DNA of 64,000 nucleotides from Chromatiaceae bacterium (GTDB lineage: Bacteria > Pseudomonadota > Gammaproteobacteria > Chromatiales > Chromatiaceae). The position numbers and the translations under genes are program-made. Positions within the stretch are counted from its first letter, which is position 1; each line of letters begins with the position of its first letter. The stretch is from positions 62,001 to 126,000 of the forward strand of contig JALWWO010000019.1 in assembly GCA_027078745.1 (NCBI GenBank), read 5' to 3'. The notes below the pieces were generated by a model. The model was given only the letters and a program-made list of their open reading frames with translations. It searched no databases and was not told the DNA's origin. Shown in pieces: positions 53,098-62,356 of this stretch.

Positions 53098-54906
53098 ATG
53101 TTTTTATCCCAGCCCTTGCCCCATGGGCGACTTTTGGATCGGGCCTATCAACTGCCCTGGTGGATTGCGCTGCTGGGCGCGCTGATCGCCTATCTATTCT
53201 TTCATCCCATGGCCAGCCTGCGGGAAACGGCACCGCCGGAAGGCCCTTTTGACACCTTGATCTTCGGGCTCATCCAAGCCCTTTCCCTGCTGGCTGAGCC
53301 CGCCCAATACCTGATTCCCGCAATCCTGCTCAGTTTGGCCGCCCTCAACGGCTTTTTGCAGGGCAGAGCTCTCTATCTGCGCACTCTGTTTTTCCAAACC
53401 TCTGGCACAACACTACGGCAGCGATCTCGGGAAGAAGTCGCCTTTCTGCTGGCCTGGAAAGCCCGTTCCCAGGGATTTCCGGTCCTGCGAGTCAGCGAAC
53501 CCCTGCGCAAGCTCGGATTCGATCTGGAACTGGAAGATTCAAAGGGAAAACGCCACCTCGTCCATCTGGGCTATTGGCAATGTTCCCAGCTAGGTCGGGA
53601 ACCCGTTCGCACCAGCTACGAGCAGATGCAAACCTTGGGACGGGATGGGCTCTGGATGTTGATTTCCGGTCGTTTTTCACCGGAAGCTATCGCTTTCTGC
53701 ACTGGACGCGCTCTGAAACTCATCGATGGACAGGCCTTTTTGCACTTACTTCACCCGTCCTCGACTCTGGTAATGCAATGGCTTCAGCAGGCCCATTCAT
53801 TTTTCACACAGAAACCGCGACCCCCTCAGCGCTGGAGAGCACCCGCTCAAGCACCTGAAATCAGAAGGGAACCGACCTTGCCACCGACGGCGCCGGAAAT
53901 CCCATCGATTCGCGCCGAACGCCGCCGAGCTTCGCCCCCTGAATCCCAGGGACCGCAGGTTCTCTTCGATCCTCTGCTCACACCGGCACGCCTCTTGGAT
54001 TGGGTGGGCATGGGCTTTTCCCTGGTCCTCGCCTGGTGGCTCTATCAGTGGTTTAACAGCCTGCCCGCAGCACCCCTGCAAGATCCCTGGGCAAGGCTGG
54101 GCAGCGCATTGCCCCCAGCACAGACGGTAGCTCATTCCACACAAGAAAGAATCCGAACCGCCCTGCGGAAAGATCCCCCGGGGCAGCTCGGACGCTATGC
54201 ACCTGAACCCCCTGAACCGGAAATTTCAGAGCATTCCACACCGGCGAGCGGGCAACTTGCGGAAGAACCGGTAGAAGAACTCTCTTTCCGCCAGACATTA
54301 GACGAAGCCTTCAACGCTCGTTATGTGCCGCCGCCGGATTGTTTCGATTCCGATGCGCCGGACAGCCTGGCCCGCTGTGGCAATCATCGGATGCGGGCCT
54401 ATCGTGCCTTCATCGCGAGCAACGGAAAAACCATGGTGCCCTCGGCCCCTCAACCCCCAGCCCCGAGCCTTGAGCCATCTCCCATAGATGCATATCAAGC
54501 GCAAGCCCCGATCCCCGATTGGCGGCGCTCGTACCCAACCCAGCCTGATTCCCTTTCTTGGCGAGAAGAACAGGCTTGGCGGGAACAGAATGCATCCGAC
54601 GGTTGGGGAGCGGTGGACTGGGATCAGCCCGTGCCCGATTGGCGGCACGGTACTCAAGTCCCTTCAGATTGGCGGCATCCACCCCCTGGCATGCTCTACG
54701 GTCGGCCCTGGTGGTCGGATGCACCGCCGCCGGAACCCGTCTATTCTCCCCCTGCACCGAGGGATTGGCGTTCACTCCAACCCCCCGACGCAACCCAAGT
54801 CGAGCCGAACACCTGGCGAGCTGAACAGGCTTGGCGGGAACTTCACACATCCGACGGCTGGGGAGCGGTGGATTGGGATCAGCCTGTGCCCGACTGGCGG
54901 CGATGA
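53098..54906 (+). CDS. Membrane protein with degenerate Mrr-like domain and Trp-rich repeats
   Basis: I do not know the function of this 602-residue protein. Two N-terminal helices (about residues 20-37 and 60-85) are followed at about 105-220 by a region resembling Mrr/type IV restriction endonucleases (AFLLAWKARSQGFPVLRV, GLWMLISGRFSPEAIAF, LIDGQAFLHLLHP). The usual core QCKxW reads HLGYWQ here, so the catalytic lysine is missing. A further helix lies near 302-320. The C-terminal third is rich in Pro and Trp, with two near-identical copies of AWRE..ASDGWGAVDWDQ-type repeats and several DWR motifs. It may be co-transcribed with rnt. Confidence 0.72.
   Translation: MFLSQPLPHGRLLDRAYQLPWWIALLGALIAYLFFHPMASLRETAPPEGPFDTLIFGLIQALSLLAEPAQYLIPAILLSLAALNGFLQGRALYLRTLFFQTSGTTLRQRSREEVAFLLAWKARSQGFPVLRVSEPLRKLGFDLELEDSKGKRHLVHLGYWQCSQLGREPVRTSYEQMQTLGRDGLWMLISGRFSPEAIAFCTGRALKLIDGQAFLHLLHPSSTLVMQWLQQAHSFFTQKPRPPQRWRAPAQAPEIRREPTLPPTAPEIPSIRAERRRASPPESQGPQVLFDPLLTPARLLDWVGMGFSLVLAWWLYQWFNSLPAAPLQDPWARLGSALPPAQTVAHSTQERIRTALRKDPPGQLGRYAPEPPEPEISEHSTPASGQLAEEPVEELSFRQTLDEAFNARYVPPPDCFDSDAPDSLARCGNHRMRAYRAFIASNGKTMVPSAPQPPAPSLEPSPIDAYQAQAPIPDWRRSYPTQPDSLSWREEQAWREQNASDGWGAVDWDQPVPDWRHGTQVPSDWRHPPPGMLYGRPWWSDAPPPEPVYSPPAPRDWRSLQPPDATQVEPNTWRAEQAWRELHTSDGWGAVDWDQPVPDWRR
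54568..54900 (+). repeat. Duplicated tryptophan-rich coding repeat
   Basis: Two near-identical units of about 77 bp lie at 54568-54643 and 54823-54900, inside the preceding gene. Both encode QAWRE...SDGWGAVDWDQ followed by PVPDWR, with a few synonymous or conservative changes. Single DWR motifs also occur between and before them. Confidence 0.8.
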
Positions 54907-55078
54907 AGCTGGAAATCAGTGGCTAGGAGGGAAAGTAGTGCGCAGCCCCTTTTAAATCTGGGATCTGTTTAACTGCGCCCGATTCATCATTACTCCGGCC
55001 TCATCGGCGCAGAGGGCCGGAAATCCAATGGGATGAATGATGCGTTGTGAATTGTGAAGGATGCGCCCTGCGCTTCAT

Positions 55079-55984
55079 TCACCCTTCTTCCAACCTTTCC
55101 GCTAAGCAGAGCCGCAAGGAGTCTTCCCAAGCGGGCAGGGCGATGCCAAAGGTTTCCCGAATCTTCCTGTTGTCCAGCACAGAATAGGCGGGGCGGGTGG
55201 CGGGAGCCTGATAGTCTGCGGAATGGATGGGCCGCAGATCGCAGGAGGTCGCGCCGATGGCCTGCTGGATGGCTTGGGCAAACCCGAACCAACTGGTTTC
55301 CCCACCGCCGGTCAGATGGTAAACGCCTCTGCATTGCGCGCAGTCCAGTTCGCCGGCGAGGAAGCGATAGAGGATCAGGGCCGTTGCTTCAGCGAGCAGG
55401 CGGCTCCAGGTGGGTGAACCGATCTGATCGTCCACCACCTGCAAGCTTTCCTTTTCCTGAAGCAACCGCATCATGGTGCGCAAGAAGTTCTGCCCCCGCA
55501 GGCCATAGACCCAGCTAGTGCGCAGGATCACCGCGTTGGCACCGGATTTCATGAGGCTTACTTCCCCCGCCAGCTTGGTTTCCCCGTAGACATTGAGGGG
55601 GCCGGCCCGGTCCTCTTCCCGATAGGGGCGCTTGGCCGTGCCGGAAAAGATGAAGTCCGTGGAGTAGTGGAGGATGGGCACCCCCCGTTCCCGCAGCAAG
55701 GCGCCCAGCATTCCGGGGGCATCCGCATTGACCCGATGGGCCAATTCCGGCTCGCTCTCCGCCCGATCCACCGCGGTATAAGCCGCCGCGTTCACCACTG
55801 CATCCGGCACAGTCTCCTGAATCAACTGGCTGAGGGAACGGGGATCGGCGAGATCCACTTGGGGACCGCAACAGCCATCGATGGAAGCGCAGATCAGCTT
55901 GCCCAACGGGTTCAGGGTGCGCTGCAGCTCCCAGCCCACTTGGCCGTTGGCACCGATGAGTAGAAGGGTGGGTCGTCTGTACAT
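55079..55984 (-). CDS. rfbD: dTDP-4-dehydrorhamnose reductase
   Basis: Last step of dTDP-L-rhamnose synthesis, 301 residues. The Rossmann motif LLIGANGQVGWELQRTL, VVNAAAYTAVDRAESEPELA, the STDFIFSGTAKRPY segment, and the catalytic YGETKLAGE are all visible. RTSWVYGLRGQNFLRTMM follows. It lies 12 nt after rfbC. rfbA and rfbB are not in the window. Confidence 0.96.
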   Translation of the reverse strand: MYRRPTLLLIGANGQVGWELQRTLNPLGKLICASIDGCCGPQVDLADPRSLSQLIQETVPDAVVNAAAYTAVDRAESEPELAHRVNADAPGMLGALLRERGVPILHYSTDFIFSGTAKRPYREEDRAGPLNVYGETKLAGEVSLMKSGANAVILRTSWVYGLRGQNFLRTMMRLLQEKESLQVVDDQIGSPTWSRLLAEATALILYRFLAGELDCAQCRGVYHLTGGGETSWFGFAQAIQQAIGATSCDLRPIHSADYQAPATRPAYSVLDNRKIRETFGIALPAWEDSLRLCLAERLEEG

Positions 55985-55996
55985 GTTCGGATCGTT

Positions 55997-56560
55997 TCAA
56001 CGCTGGGGAAAGGTCGGGAATCGTTCTTCTTCGATCTCGGCGAGGGGAAGCGCGGCGGCATCCTTGGGGGATAGCACAGGCGTTCCGGTCAGGGGCCATT
56101 GAATGTTGATCTGGGGATCGTTCCAAGCCACGGAGAATTCCGCTTCTGGATGATAGAACTCCGTGCACTTGTAGCTGAACAGGGCTTCTTCCCCCGTCAC
56201 ATAGTAGCCGTGGCCGAACCCTTCGGGCACCCAGAATTGCCGCTTGTTCTCTCCAGAAAGCAGTACCCCCACCCAGCGCCCAAACCAGGGGGAACCCCGC
56301 CGCAGATCCACGGCTACATCGAAGACCTCCCCCCGCAGCACCTGCACCAACTTGCCCTGCCCGTGAGGGTGTTGCAGGTGCAGACCCCGCAGCACCTGTT
56401 GCCGAGAATAGGCCAAATTGTCCTGCACCATGCGGGCCGGAATCCCCAGTTCTTCATAACGCCGCGCCTGCCAGGTTTCTAGAAAAAACCCCCGATCATC
56501 CCCGAAGACCTTGGGTTCCAGGATCAGCACCCCGGGAATGGCGGTTTCGATCACTTTCAT
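55997..56560 (-). CDS. rfbC: dTDP-4-dehydrorhamnose 3,5-epimerase
   Basis: Third step of dTDP-L-rhamnose synthesis, 187 residues. It has FGDDRGFFLETWQARRYEEL, the QDNLAYSRQQVLRGLHLQ segment with the catalytic histidine, VFDVAVDLRRGSPWFGRWVG, and VPEGFGHGYYV with the conserved tyrosine region. ATG 56560 is preferred to the GTG one codon earlier. It is 18 nt downstream of acnA on the same strand and 12 nt upstream of rfbD. Confidence 0.96.
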   Translation of the reverse strand: MKVIETAIPGVLILEPKVFGDDRGFFLETWQARRYEELGIPARMVQDNLAYSRQQVLRGLHLQHPHGQGKLVQVLRGEVFDVAVDLRRGSPWFGRWVGVLLSGENKRQFWVPEGFGHGYYVTGEEALFSYKCTEFYHPEAEFSVAWNDPQINIQWPLTGTPVLSPKDAAALPLAEIEEERFPTFPQR

Positions 56561-56578
56561 CACGGTAGCCTCGGATGA

Positions 56579-59239
56579 TCAACCGGCGGCGAGCTTGCGC
56601 AACACCGCTTGCAGAATGCCCCCGTTCTGGTAATAGGCTACCTCGTTGGGCGTGTCGATGCGCACCCGCGCTTGAAAACGGCGGGTCTCGCCGTTCTCTG
56701 CGCGGGCGATCACCTGCACTTCCTCAGCCCTGCCCCCGTCCAAACCCAGGATCTCATAGCGTTCCCGTCCCGTGAGGCCGAGGGAAGCGGCAGACTCACC
56801 CGCCTGGAACTCCAAGGGCAGGATGCCCATGCAGACCAGATTGGTCCGGTGGATCCGCTCGTAGCTTTCCGCGAGCACCGCCCGCACGCCCAACAGTCGA
56901 GGCCCCTTAGCAGCCCAGTCCCGAGAAGAACCGGACCCATATTCCTTGCCTGCGATGACGATCACCGGCACTCCCTCGGCGCGGTATCGCATGGCAGCGT
57001 CATAGATAGACAGCAGTTCCCCGGAGGGCTGATGGCGGGTGACGCCCCCCTCGGTGCCCGGGGCCAGGAGATTCCGCAGCCGGATATTGGCGAAGGTGCC
57101 CCGCATCATCACCTCATGATTGCCCCGCCGGCTCCCGAAGCTGTTGAAATCCGCCGGCGCGACTCCCTGTTCCTGCAGATAGCGTCCCGCCGGACTGTCC
57201 GGCTTGATGGCGCCGGCGGGGGAAATATGATCCGTGGTGATGGAATCCCCCAGCAAGGCGAGGCAGCGGGCGCCCCGAATATCGCTCACCGGTTCCGGCT
57301 CCCGCTGCATCCCTTCAAAATAGGGGGGGCGACGGATATAGGTGGAATCCGGCCAAGCATAGGTCTGACCCGAAGGGGCATCGAGGGCTTGCCAGCGGGC
57401 ATCTCCGGCGAACAGATCCCGATAGGACTGGGTGAAGGCTTCCCGAGTAACCGCCTGTTGGATCGCCTGTTGGATCTCCTCGGGGCTGGGCCAGAGATCC
57501 CGCAGGAAGACGGGCCTGCCCTGCGCATGCCCCAGGGGTTCTGCATCCGGGTCTAGATCGATCCGGCCCGCGATGGCATAGGCCACCACCAGGGGTGGGG
57601 AAGCCAGATAGTTCATGCGCACTTCCGCATGCACTCGCCCCTCGAAATTGCGGTTGCCGGAGAGAATGGAAACGGCGCACAGATTCCCTTGGGCGATGGC
57701 TCGGGAAACCGGCTCCGGCAAGGGGCCGGAATTGCCGATGCAGACAGTGCAGCCGTAGCCCACCGGATAGAAGCCCAGCTGCTGCAAGGGTTCCAGCAAT
57801 CCCGCCCGTTTCAGATAATCCGTGACCGCCAGGGAACCCGGCCCCAGGGTCGTCTTAACCCAGGGCGCCGACCGCAAGCCCCGCTCCACAGCCTTCTTCG
57901 CCAACAAGCCCGCCGCCAGCATCACAGAGGGATTGGAAGTATTGGTGCAGGACGTGATGGCTGCGATGACGATGGCGCCATCGGAGAGTTGGAAGCGCTG
58001 CCCCCCCATCTCCACCGGAACCGATGAGGTGCCCTCGGGCAAATTGCGCTCCGCCTTCAGGGCCGCCAGCGCTTGAGGGAAATGCTCCGCCATCGCCTTC
58101 AGGGGCACCCGATCTTGGGGCCGCCTAGGTCCCGCAAGGGCGGGTTCGATGGTGCTCAGGTCGATTTCCAGGGTTTCGGAATAGTCCGCTTCCGGTGTGC
58201 TCTCCTCTTGAAACACGCCCTGCGCCCTCGCATAGGCTTCCACCAAGGCAATCCGTTCTTCCGAACGGCCCGTGAGGCGCAGATAGCGCAGGGTCTCCGC
58301 ATCGATGGGGAACAGGCCGCAGGTAGCACCGTATTCCGGTGCCATGTTGGCGATGGTGGTTCGCTCTCCCATGGGCAAGGCGCCCAGGGCAGGCCCGTAA
58401 AATTCCACGAAGGATCCTACCACCCCCAGTTGGCGCAGCCTTTCCACGATGGCCAAGACTAGATCCGTGGCGGTAACCCCCGCTCGCAGGGCACCCACCA
58501 GCCGCACCCCCACCACCCGGGGAATCAGCATGGAGATGGGTTGGCCCAGCATGGAAGCCTCGGCCTCGATGCCCCCGACTCCCCAGCCGAGCACCCCCAG
58601 CCCGTTGACCATGGTGGTGTGGGAATCCGTGCCCACGCAGGTATCGAAATAGGCCCGCCGGATACCGTCCCTTTCCTCAGTACAGACCACCCGCGCCAAA
58701 TATTCGATATTTACCTGATGGACGATGCCCGTATCCGGCGGCACCACCCGAAAGTTTTCCAGGGCGTTTTGCCCCCATTTGAGGAAGGCATAGCGCTCCC
58801 GATTCCGCTGGAACTCTCGGGCGGCGTTCTGGGACAGGGCTTCTTCCGTGCCGAAGAAATCCACCTGCACCGAATGATCGATGACCAGTTCCACCGGCTG
58901 TTGGGGATTGATGCGGGCGGGATCGCCCCCCAAAGCTTTCATGGCATCCCGCATGGCAGCCAGATCTACCACAGCGGGCACGCCGGTGAAGTCCTGCATG
59001 AGCACCCGCGCAGGGCGATATTGGATCTCTCGGCTCGGCGCTCGCGGATCCCAGTTCGCCAGGGCCTGAATGTCTTCGGCCGTTACGGTGATGCCGTCCT
59101 GATGGCGCAGGAGGTTTTCCAACAGGATCTTGTGGGCCAAGGGCAGGCGTTCCGCACCTGGTACCGCGTGGATGGGAAAGAATTCGTAGGTCTGGCCGCC
59201 GACCTTCAGTTGGGATTGCACGGGGGAAGCATCTGTCAT
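56579..59239 (-). CDS. acnA: Aconitate hydratase A
   Basis: TCA-cycle aconitase of the AcnA/IRP1 type, 886 residues, with a 4Fe-4S cluster. Motifs are [20 protein letters not shown], the first cluster cysteine in [18 protein letters not shown] (about residue 430), the other two in [16 protein letters not shown] (about 498), and the swivel domain with [28 protein letters not shown]-like text near residue 89 ([20 protein letters not shown]) is also typical. Confidence 0.97.
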   Translation of the reverse strand: MTDASPVQSQLKVGGQTYEFFPIHAVPGAERLPLAHKILLENLLRHQDGITVTAEDIQALANWDPRAPSREIQYRPARVLMQDFTGVPAVVDLAAMRDAMKALGGDPARINPQQPVELVIDHSVQVDFFGTEEALSQNAAREFQRNRERYAFLKWGQNALENFRVVPPDTGIVHQVNIEYLARVVCTEERDGIRRAYFDTCVGTDSHTTMVNGLGVLGWGVGGIEAEASMLGQPISMLIPRVVGVRLVGALRAGVTATDLVLAIVERLRQLGVVGSFVEFYGPALGALPMGERTTIANMAPEYGATCGLFPIDAETLRYLRLTGRSEERIALVEAYARAQGVFQEESTPEADYSETLEIDLSTIEPALAGPRRPQDRVPLKAMAEHFPQALAALKAERNLPEGTSSVPVEMGGQRFQLSDGAIVIAAITSCTNTSNPSVMLAAGLLAKKAVERGLRSAPWVKTTLGPGSLAVTDYLKRAGLLEPLQQLGFYPVGYGCTVCIGNSGPLPEPVSRAIAQGNLCAVSILSGNRNFEGRVHAEVRMNYLASPPLVVAYAIAGRIDLDPDAEPLGHAQGRPVFLRDLWPSPEEIQQAIQQAVTREAFTQSYRDLFAGDARWQALDAPSGQTYAWPDSTYIRRPPYFEGMQREPEPVSDIRGARCLALLGDSITTDHISPAGAIKPDSPAGRYLQEQGVAPADFNSFGSRRGNHEVMMRGTFANIRLRNLLAPGTEGGVTRHQPSGELLSIYDAAMRYRAEGVPVIVIAGKEYGSGSSRDWAAKGPRLLGVRAVLAESYERIHRTNLVCMGILPLEFQAGESAASLGLTGRERYEILGLDGGRAEEVQVIARAENGETRRFQARVRIDTPNEVAYYQNGGILQAVLRKLAAG

Positions 59240-59303
59240 CTCGGGTTCCGATTAGGGTGCTGAAAAGCCAATTATTCTAGCGAAAAATCCGGTGGCAGGT
59301 GTT

Positions 59304-61235
59304 CTAGCCCGATGACAGCCCTTCTTGGGCGAGGATGCGATAGATGAACACGTCCTCCAGGCTGGGGGTTCTGGGCTGAATAGCCTGGAGCCGCAACCCT
59401 TGCAGCAACGCAGCGATTCGGCGGCGGGCTTGGGCCGGGTCCGGCGCGAGCAGATGGATGCGTTGCCCGAAGAGGGCCACCCCTGGGAAACCCGCCTGCT
59501 CCAGCCGTTGCAGGGCAGCCAGGGGCTGATCCACCGCGATTTCCAGCAGCTGCCCCACCTCGTGGGTCAGGGCGGTCTTCATCGCTTGGGGCGTGCCCGC
59601 TGCGATGATGCGCCCGGCGTGCATAAGGGCCAAGTGATCGCAATGCTCCGCCTCGCTCAGATAATGGGTGGTGATGAGGATCGCCACCTGATCCAAGCGG
59701 GCCATCTGCACCAGGATTTCCCAGAATCGCCGCCGGCCCAGGGGATCCACCCCCGAGGTGGGTTCATCCAGGAACAGCACCTGGGGTTGATGGATCAGGG
59801 CGCAGCCCAGGGCGAGACGCTGGCGAATACCCATGGGCAATCGGCCGCTGCGCTGGTTTTCAAAGCCGTGCAGATCCGCCATCTCCAGCACCCAGCGCAT
59901 GCGTTCCCGAAGCAATCGCCGGTGCAAGCCGTAGATGCGCCCATAGAGGCGGAGGTTTTCCAGCACCGTCAGATCTTGATAGAGGGAAAAGGCCTGGGAT
60001 AGGTAGCCGATACGAGCCTTGATGGTTTGGGAAGCCTGGCCGATCTCTGCGCCTGCTACCTGACCGGAACCGCCAGTGGGCTGCAAGATGCCCGTCAGCA
60101 TCTTAATGGCTGTGGTCTTGCCCGCCCCGTTCGCCCCCAGCAAGCCGAAGATCTCGCCGGATTTCACCTGAAAGCAGATCCGATCCACCGCCCGAAAGTC
60201 GCCGAAGTCTCGGCTGAGCTGCCGAGCTTCGATGGCCACGGAATCCCCCTGCCCGATGCGGGAAGCGTGCGGCACGGGCGCCGGAGCGGCGGTTCCCAAG
60301 CCCTGCTGCCGCAACAGGGCCACAAAGGCATCTTCCAATTCCGGCGGTCGGGTTTGGATGGATTCTAGGACGCAATCCCCCAGGGCAGTGCGGATCTGAT
60401 CCAGGGCTTGGCGCGGGGAAGCCCGATCCACGAACACCCGCAGTTCCGACCCAGCGGCCTCCACCTGGGGATAGTGCTGCTGCAATCGGTGCAAGGCTTG
60501 GATCTGCGGGCGGGCATGCACCGAGACCACCACCCCGGGCACCGCGCGGGGCAGGGCATCCGGTTCTCCTTGGGCCAGCACCCGCCCGCCGTAGAGCAGG
60601 GAAAGGCGATGAAAGCGAGCGGCCTCATCCAGATAAGCGGTGGCAATCAAGGCGGTGAGGCGGCGCGCCTGCAACTGAGCCGCCAGAATCGCCCAGAAAT
60701 CCCGCCGAGAGACTGGATCCACACCGGTAGTGGGTTCGTCCAGGATCACCAGATCCGGATCATGGATCAAGGTGCAGATCAGCCCGAGTTTCTGTTTCAT
60801 GCCGCCGGAAAGCTGCTTCATGGGTCGCTGGCGAAACGCAGCGAGCCGCGTCATGGCGAGCAACTGCGCCTTGCGCGCCCGCAGGGTTTCGGGTTCCACC
60901 CCCCGCAGCTGTGCGAAGAAGTCGATGTTTTCCTCCACGGAGAGCTCCCCGTAGAGGTTCAGGCCCAAGCCCTGAGGCATGAAGCCCAAGCGGGGTTTGA
61001 TGTGCTCTGCCGTCGCTTCGGAGTCGATCCGCTGACCGAACATGAAGACCTCGCCCCTGTCCTGAGCGAGGACGCCGGCGAGGATCTTCAGCAAGGAACT
61101 CTTCCCCGCCCCATCCGGCCCGATGAGCCCATAGACCTCTCCCCGCCGCACCTGTAGATCCACGCCGGAAAGCGCTTCCCGCTTCCGGTAGTGCTTCCGC
61201 AGCCCTCGCACCTGGATCAGATGATCCGCAGGCAT
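59304..61235 (-). CDS. ABC exporter ATPase with two fused ATPase domains
   Basis: A 643-residue protein with two complete ABC ATPase domains. Domain 1 has LIGPDGAGKSSLLKIL (about residue 38) and LSGGMKQKLGLICTLIHDPD; domain 2 has LLGANGAGKTTAIKMLTG (about 367), LPMGIRQRLALGCALIHQPQ and FLDEPTSGVDPLGRRR. This is the N-terminal layout of RbbA/YhiH-type exporters. It has no membrane domain. ATG 61235 shares its A with the stop of the HlyD gene. No permease gene follows; acnA is next on the same strand. Confidence 0.9.
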   Translation of the reverse strand: MPADHLIQVRGLRKHYRKREALSGVDLQVRRGEVYGLIGPDGAGKSSLLKILAGVLAQDRGEVFMFGQRIDSEATAEHIKPRLGFMPQGLGLNLYGELSVEENIDFFAQLRGVEPETLRARKAQLLAMTRLAAFRQRPMKQLSGGMKQKLGLICTLIHDPDLVILDEPTTGVDPVSRRDFWAILAAQLQARRLTALIATAYLDEAARFHRLSLLYGGRVLAQGEPDALPRAVPGVVVSVHARPQIQALHRLQQHYPQVEAAGSELRVFVDRASPRQALDQIRTALGDCVLESIQTRPPELEDAFVALLRQQGLGTAAPAPVPHASRIGQGDSVAIEARQLSRDFGDFRAVDRICFQVKSGEIFGLLGANGAGKTTAIKMLTGILQPTGGSGQVAGAEIGQASQTIKARIGYLSQAFSLYQDLTVLENLRLYGRIYGLHRRLLRERMRWVLEMADLHGFENQRSGRLPMGIRQRLALGCALIHQPQVLFLDEPTSGVDPLGRRRFWEILVQMARLDQVAILITTHYLSEAEHCDHLALMHAGRIIAAGTPQAMKTALTHEVGQLLEIAVDQPLAALQRLEQAGFPGVALFGQRIHLLAPDPAQARRRIAALLQGLRLQAIQPRTPSLEDVFIYRILAQEGLSSG

Positions 61236-62347
61236 CACCAACGAGGCTTCGCCCAGGGTGTGTTTTCCCGCCAACGGATGACCGCATCCGCAGGCAGGCC
61301 TGGGCTGAGCCGATGATCTGGGTTTTCGTCTAGATAGAGCTTCACCGCATAGACCAGTTTGACCCGCTCGTCCGGTGTCTGCACTTCCTTGGGGGTGAAC
61401 TCCGCTTGCGCAGCGATGAAGCGGACGCGGGCGGGGAAGGATCGATCCGGGAAAGCATCCGTGTAGATGCGGGCGGGCAGGCCCAAGCGCACCTTGCCGA
61501 TCTGCTTTTCCGGCACATAGACCTTGAGATAGAGGCGGTCGAGGTCCACCAAATCCAGCAGGGGACTGCCCGCAACCACCACTTCCCCCAGGTTGGCAAT
61601 GCGGGTGGTGATGATCCCGCGTTCAGGGGCCCGCAGTTTCCGTTCCTCCAACAGGGTTTGCATCTCCGCCAGGGCAGCCCGGGCTTGCGCTTCCTGGGCA
61701 ACCAGGGCTTCGACTTCCTCTTCCTTGACGCGGATGCGATCCCAGCCCAGCTGGGCTTCCGCCCGCTTTTTCTGGGCTTGCAGCAAGGCAGTCTTCGCTC
61801 GGGCATATTCCGCTTCCGCCACCTTCCGGGCCAAGGCCTTCTGCTCAGCGCTTTCCTGATCCACTGTGCGCGTCTGCAAGAGCCGCTGGAATCGCTCCGC
61901 ATCCCGCACCGCCTGTTCCGCCCGGGCTTGGGCAGCGGCGAGCGCCGCTTGGCTGTGAGCGACCTCCGCTTCCGCTGTGTCGATCTGCAGGGGCACCTGC
62001 TTCTTCAGCAGGACCAAGGCGGCCTGGGCTGCCCGTCGCTTCGCCTGCAGGGCTGCTAAGGCCGCGCGCGCCTGCTCCACCTTGGCCCGGGTCTGGGCAT
62101 CGTCCAGTTGCACGACCACTTGCCCCGCCTCCACCGCATCTCCCTCCCGCACCAGAAAGGCTTGCACCCGTCCCCCGACTTTGGCGGCGACGCGGTAATG
62201 ATCCCCTTCAATGCGGCCGTTGGCCTGGATCAAGCCTTCGGGCAGCTGGGGTGTGCCGATGGTGCAGCCGCTTTGCCAGCAGAAACCGCCGATACCCAGC
62301 CCCAGGGTGGCGAAGAACCAGGTGAGGAATCGATGGCGGACAGACAT
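61235..62347 (-). CDS. HlyD-family periplasmic adaptor
   Basis: Membrane-fusion protein of an ABC exporter, 370 residues. It has an N-terminal helix (residues 5-24), the lipoyl/barrel segment VAAKVGGRVQAFLVREGDAV, a long alpha-hairpin at about 90-235 with many Ala, Gln and Glu, and the beta-barrel GEVVVAGSPLLDLVDLDRLY. Its lipobox-like GCTIGTP near residue 27 may indicate a lipoprotein. It overlaps the ATPase gene by one base and lies 9 nt after sucA. Confidence 0.93.
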   Translation of the reverse strand: MSVRHRFLTWFFATLGLGIGGFCWQSGCTIGTPQLPEGLIQANGRIEGDHYRVAAKVGGRVQAFLVREGDAVEAGQVVVQLDDAQTRAKVEQARAALAALQAKRRAAQAALVLLKKQVPLQIDTAEAEVAHSQAALAAAQARAEQAVRDAERFQRLLQTRTVDQESAEQKALARKVAEAEYARAKTALLQAQKKRAEAQLGWDRIRVKEEEVEALVAQEAQARAALAEMQTLLEERKLRAPERGIITTRIANLGEVVVAGSPLLDLVDLDRLYLKVYVPEKQIGKVRLGLPARIYTDAFPDRSFPARVRFIAAQAEFTPKEVQTPDERVKLVYAVKLYLDENPDHRLSPGLPADAVIRWRENTPWAKPRW

Positions 62348-62356
62348 GACAGCGCT

